Below the pieces are notes generated by a model. It was not told the origin of the DNA and did not search any database. It saw only the letters and a list, made by a program, of their open reading frames with translations. From the NCBI RefSeq assembly GCF_004343255.1, contig NZ_SMDD01000003.1:582127-646126 (forward strand): DNA of 64,000 bases, written 5' to 3'. The translations under genes were made by a program, and so were the position numbers. The stretch comes from Laceyella sacchari (lineage in GTDB: Bacteria; Bacillota; Bacilli; Thermoactinomycetales; Thermoactinomycetaceae). This document shows, in pieces, positions 63,600 to 64,000 of this stretch (position 1 is its first letter; each line of letters begins with the position of its first letter).

Positions 63600-63680
63600 T
63601 CACGCCTCCATCATCGGCTTCAATTTGGTGTCCCGTTTCACCGCAAAAATAAACTGCACACGATTCCCTTGTAACTCCAT
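63600..63680 (-). CDS. Short ORF, 26 aa, downstream of the 5S terminator
   Basis: MELQGNRVQFIFAVKRDTKL onward, ending three bases before the next ORF, whose ribosome site it contains. It lacks its own good ribosome site. It may be a remnant or a leader. Confidence 0.25.
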   Translation of the reverse strand: MELQGNRVQFIFAVKRDTKLKPMMEA

Positions 63681-63690
63681 TTGTGCATAC

Positions 63691-63726
63691 AAAAAAGCCT
63701 TAAGCAATCAAGCTTAAGGCTTTTTT
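63691..63726 (-). terminator. Terminator of the rRNA operon
   Basis: Perfect 14-bp stem AAAAAAGCCTTAAG / CTTAAGGCTTTTTT with an 8-base loop, right after the 5S gene. Confidence 0.93.
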
Positions 63727-63731
63727 GTATG

Positions 63732-63846
63732 GCCTGGCAACGACCTACTCTCCCAGGGCTTAAGCCCAAGTACCATCGGCGCTGGAGGGCTTAACTTCCG
63801 TGTTCGGTATGGGAACGGGTGGATCCCCTCCGCCATCATCACCAGA
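63732..63846 (-). rRNA. rrf: 5S ribosomal RNA
   Basis: About 115 bases. Conserved core CCCGTTCCCATACCGAACAC and GAAGTTAAGC on the minus strand, GAGAGTAGGTCG near the end; ends pair as CTGGTGA with TTGCCAG. Confidence 0.95.
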
Positions 63847-63929
63847 CGTTATGTTGTTGTTCAAGGTGTGAACCACACCCTGAAAATTAGATTGGAATAA
63901 AGCGTGTTGCAAGATGAAGAGATGAAGTA

Positions 63930-64000
63930 GGATAAGCCCTCGACCGATTCGTATCCGTCAGCTAAACGCATTGCTGCGCTTACACCCCGGACCGATCAAC
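63930..64000 (-). rRNA. rrl: 23S ribosomal RNA, 3' end (partial)
   Basis: The last 71 bases of the gene are visible on the minus strand (GGTTGATCGGTCCGGGGTGT ... GTCGAGGGCTTATCC), matching the conserved 3' end of Firmicute 23S. The 83-base spacer to 5S holds no tRNA. Confidence 0.92.

Overview
This window looks like part of a chromosome of an endospore-forming Bacillota, most likely order Bacillales. The evidence is a cwlJ-gerQ germination pair, an alpha/beta SASP, CotF-type and YjcZ-type spore proteins, an RsfA-type prespore regulator, and Firmicute regulatory signals (S-box, PhoP-like repeats, BirA box, intrinsic terminators). The mix of moderate GC, many TTG/GTG starts and this gene content would fit Thermoactinomycetaceae, but that family-level placement is inference. 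No prophage, complete insertion sequence or CRISPR array is seen.

Layout. Positions 1-2.7 kb hold spore-associated genes: an FMN-binding glutamate-synthase-like protein, CotF-like coat proteins and three tandem tiny YjcZ-type proteins. 2.7-9.7 kb is a run of housekeeping and hypothetical genes (a broken flavoprotein reductase, an RsfA regulator, DUF309, a TPR protein, DUF3907, a thioesterase, a CoA-binding protein, a kinase-like protein) plus a candidate small RNA. 9.7-16 kb is a cobamide salvage and lower-ligand cluster (cobT, cobD, cobU, cobS, a phosphatase, cbiZ, cbiB) without corrin-ring genes. 16-18.4 kb has an inositol monophosphatase homologue, yqgQ and a BirA-regulated bioY. 18.5-24.5 kb has a small HtrA-like protease and the assimilatory sulfate reduction operon (siroheme reductase, DUF3906, cysH, a dead tauE, sat).

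24.5-31.6 kb carries gerQ/cwlJ, an amidohydrolase, an SOS-type Y-family polymerase with its YolD partner, an EamA exporter, and an ABC-F antibiotic-resistance-type ATPase behind a long attenuator leader. 31.7-41.1 kb has RlmD-type rRNA methylase, homoserine dehydrogenase under a SAM-I riboswitch, a fumarylacetoacetase-family enzyme, a glycolipid glycosyltransferase, an SASP, superoxide dismutase and a HAD hydrolase. 41.4-44.1 kb has two tandem L,D-transpeptidases with SH3b repeats. 44.1-49.6 kb is nadBCA divergent from a nifS-type cysteine desulfurase, which is the classical NAD arrangement. 49.6-59.7 kb holds pepV behind a structured leader, a PiT phosphate transporter with its DUF47 partner behind two PhoP-like repeat arrays, an amino-acid permease, a VWA lipoprotein, a TrkH/KtrB potassium channel subunit and mnmA.

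60.6-64 kb is a seven-gene tRNA operon, a decayed region, a 5S rRNA and the 3' end of a 23S rRNA. The tRNA-Leu/tRNA-Arg pair at 51.5 kb is present again, inverted, at 60.7 kb.

The strongest unexplained signals are the two four-copy 11-bp-phased repeat arrays upstream of the phosphate transporter, the uORF/terminator leader of the ABC-F gene, the three-hairpin leader of pepV, the candidate small RNA at 5.5 kb, and an apparent AUC start codon. I found no clearly novel multi-gene defence or biosynthetic system here.
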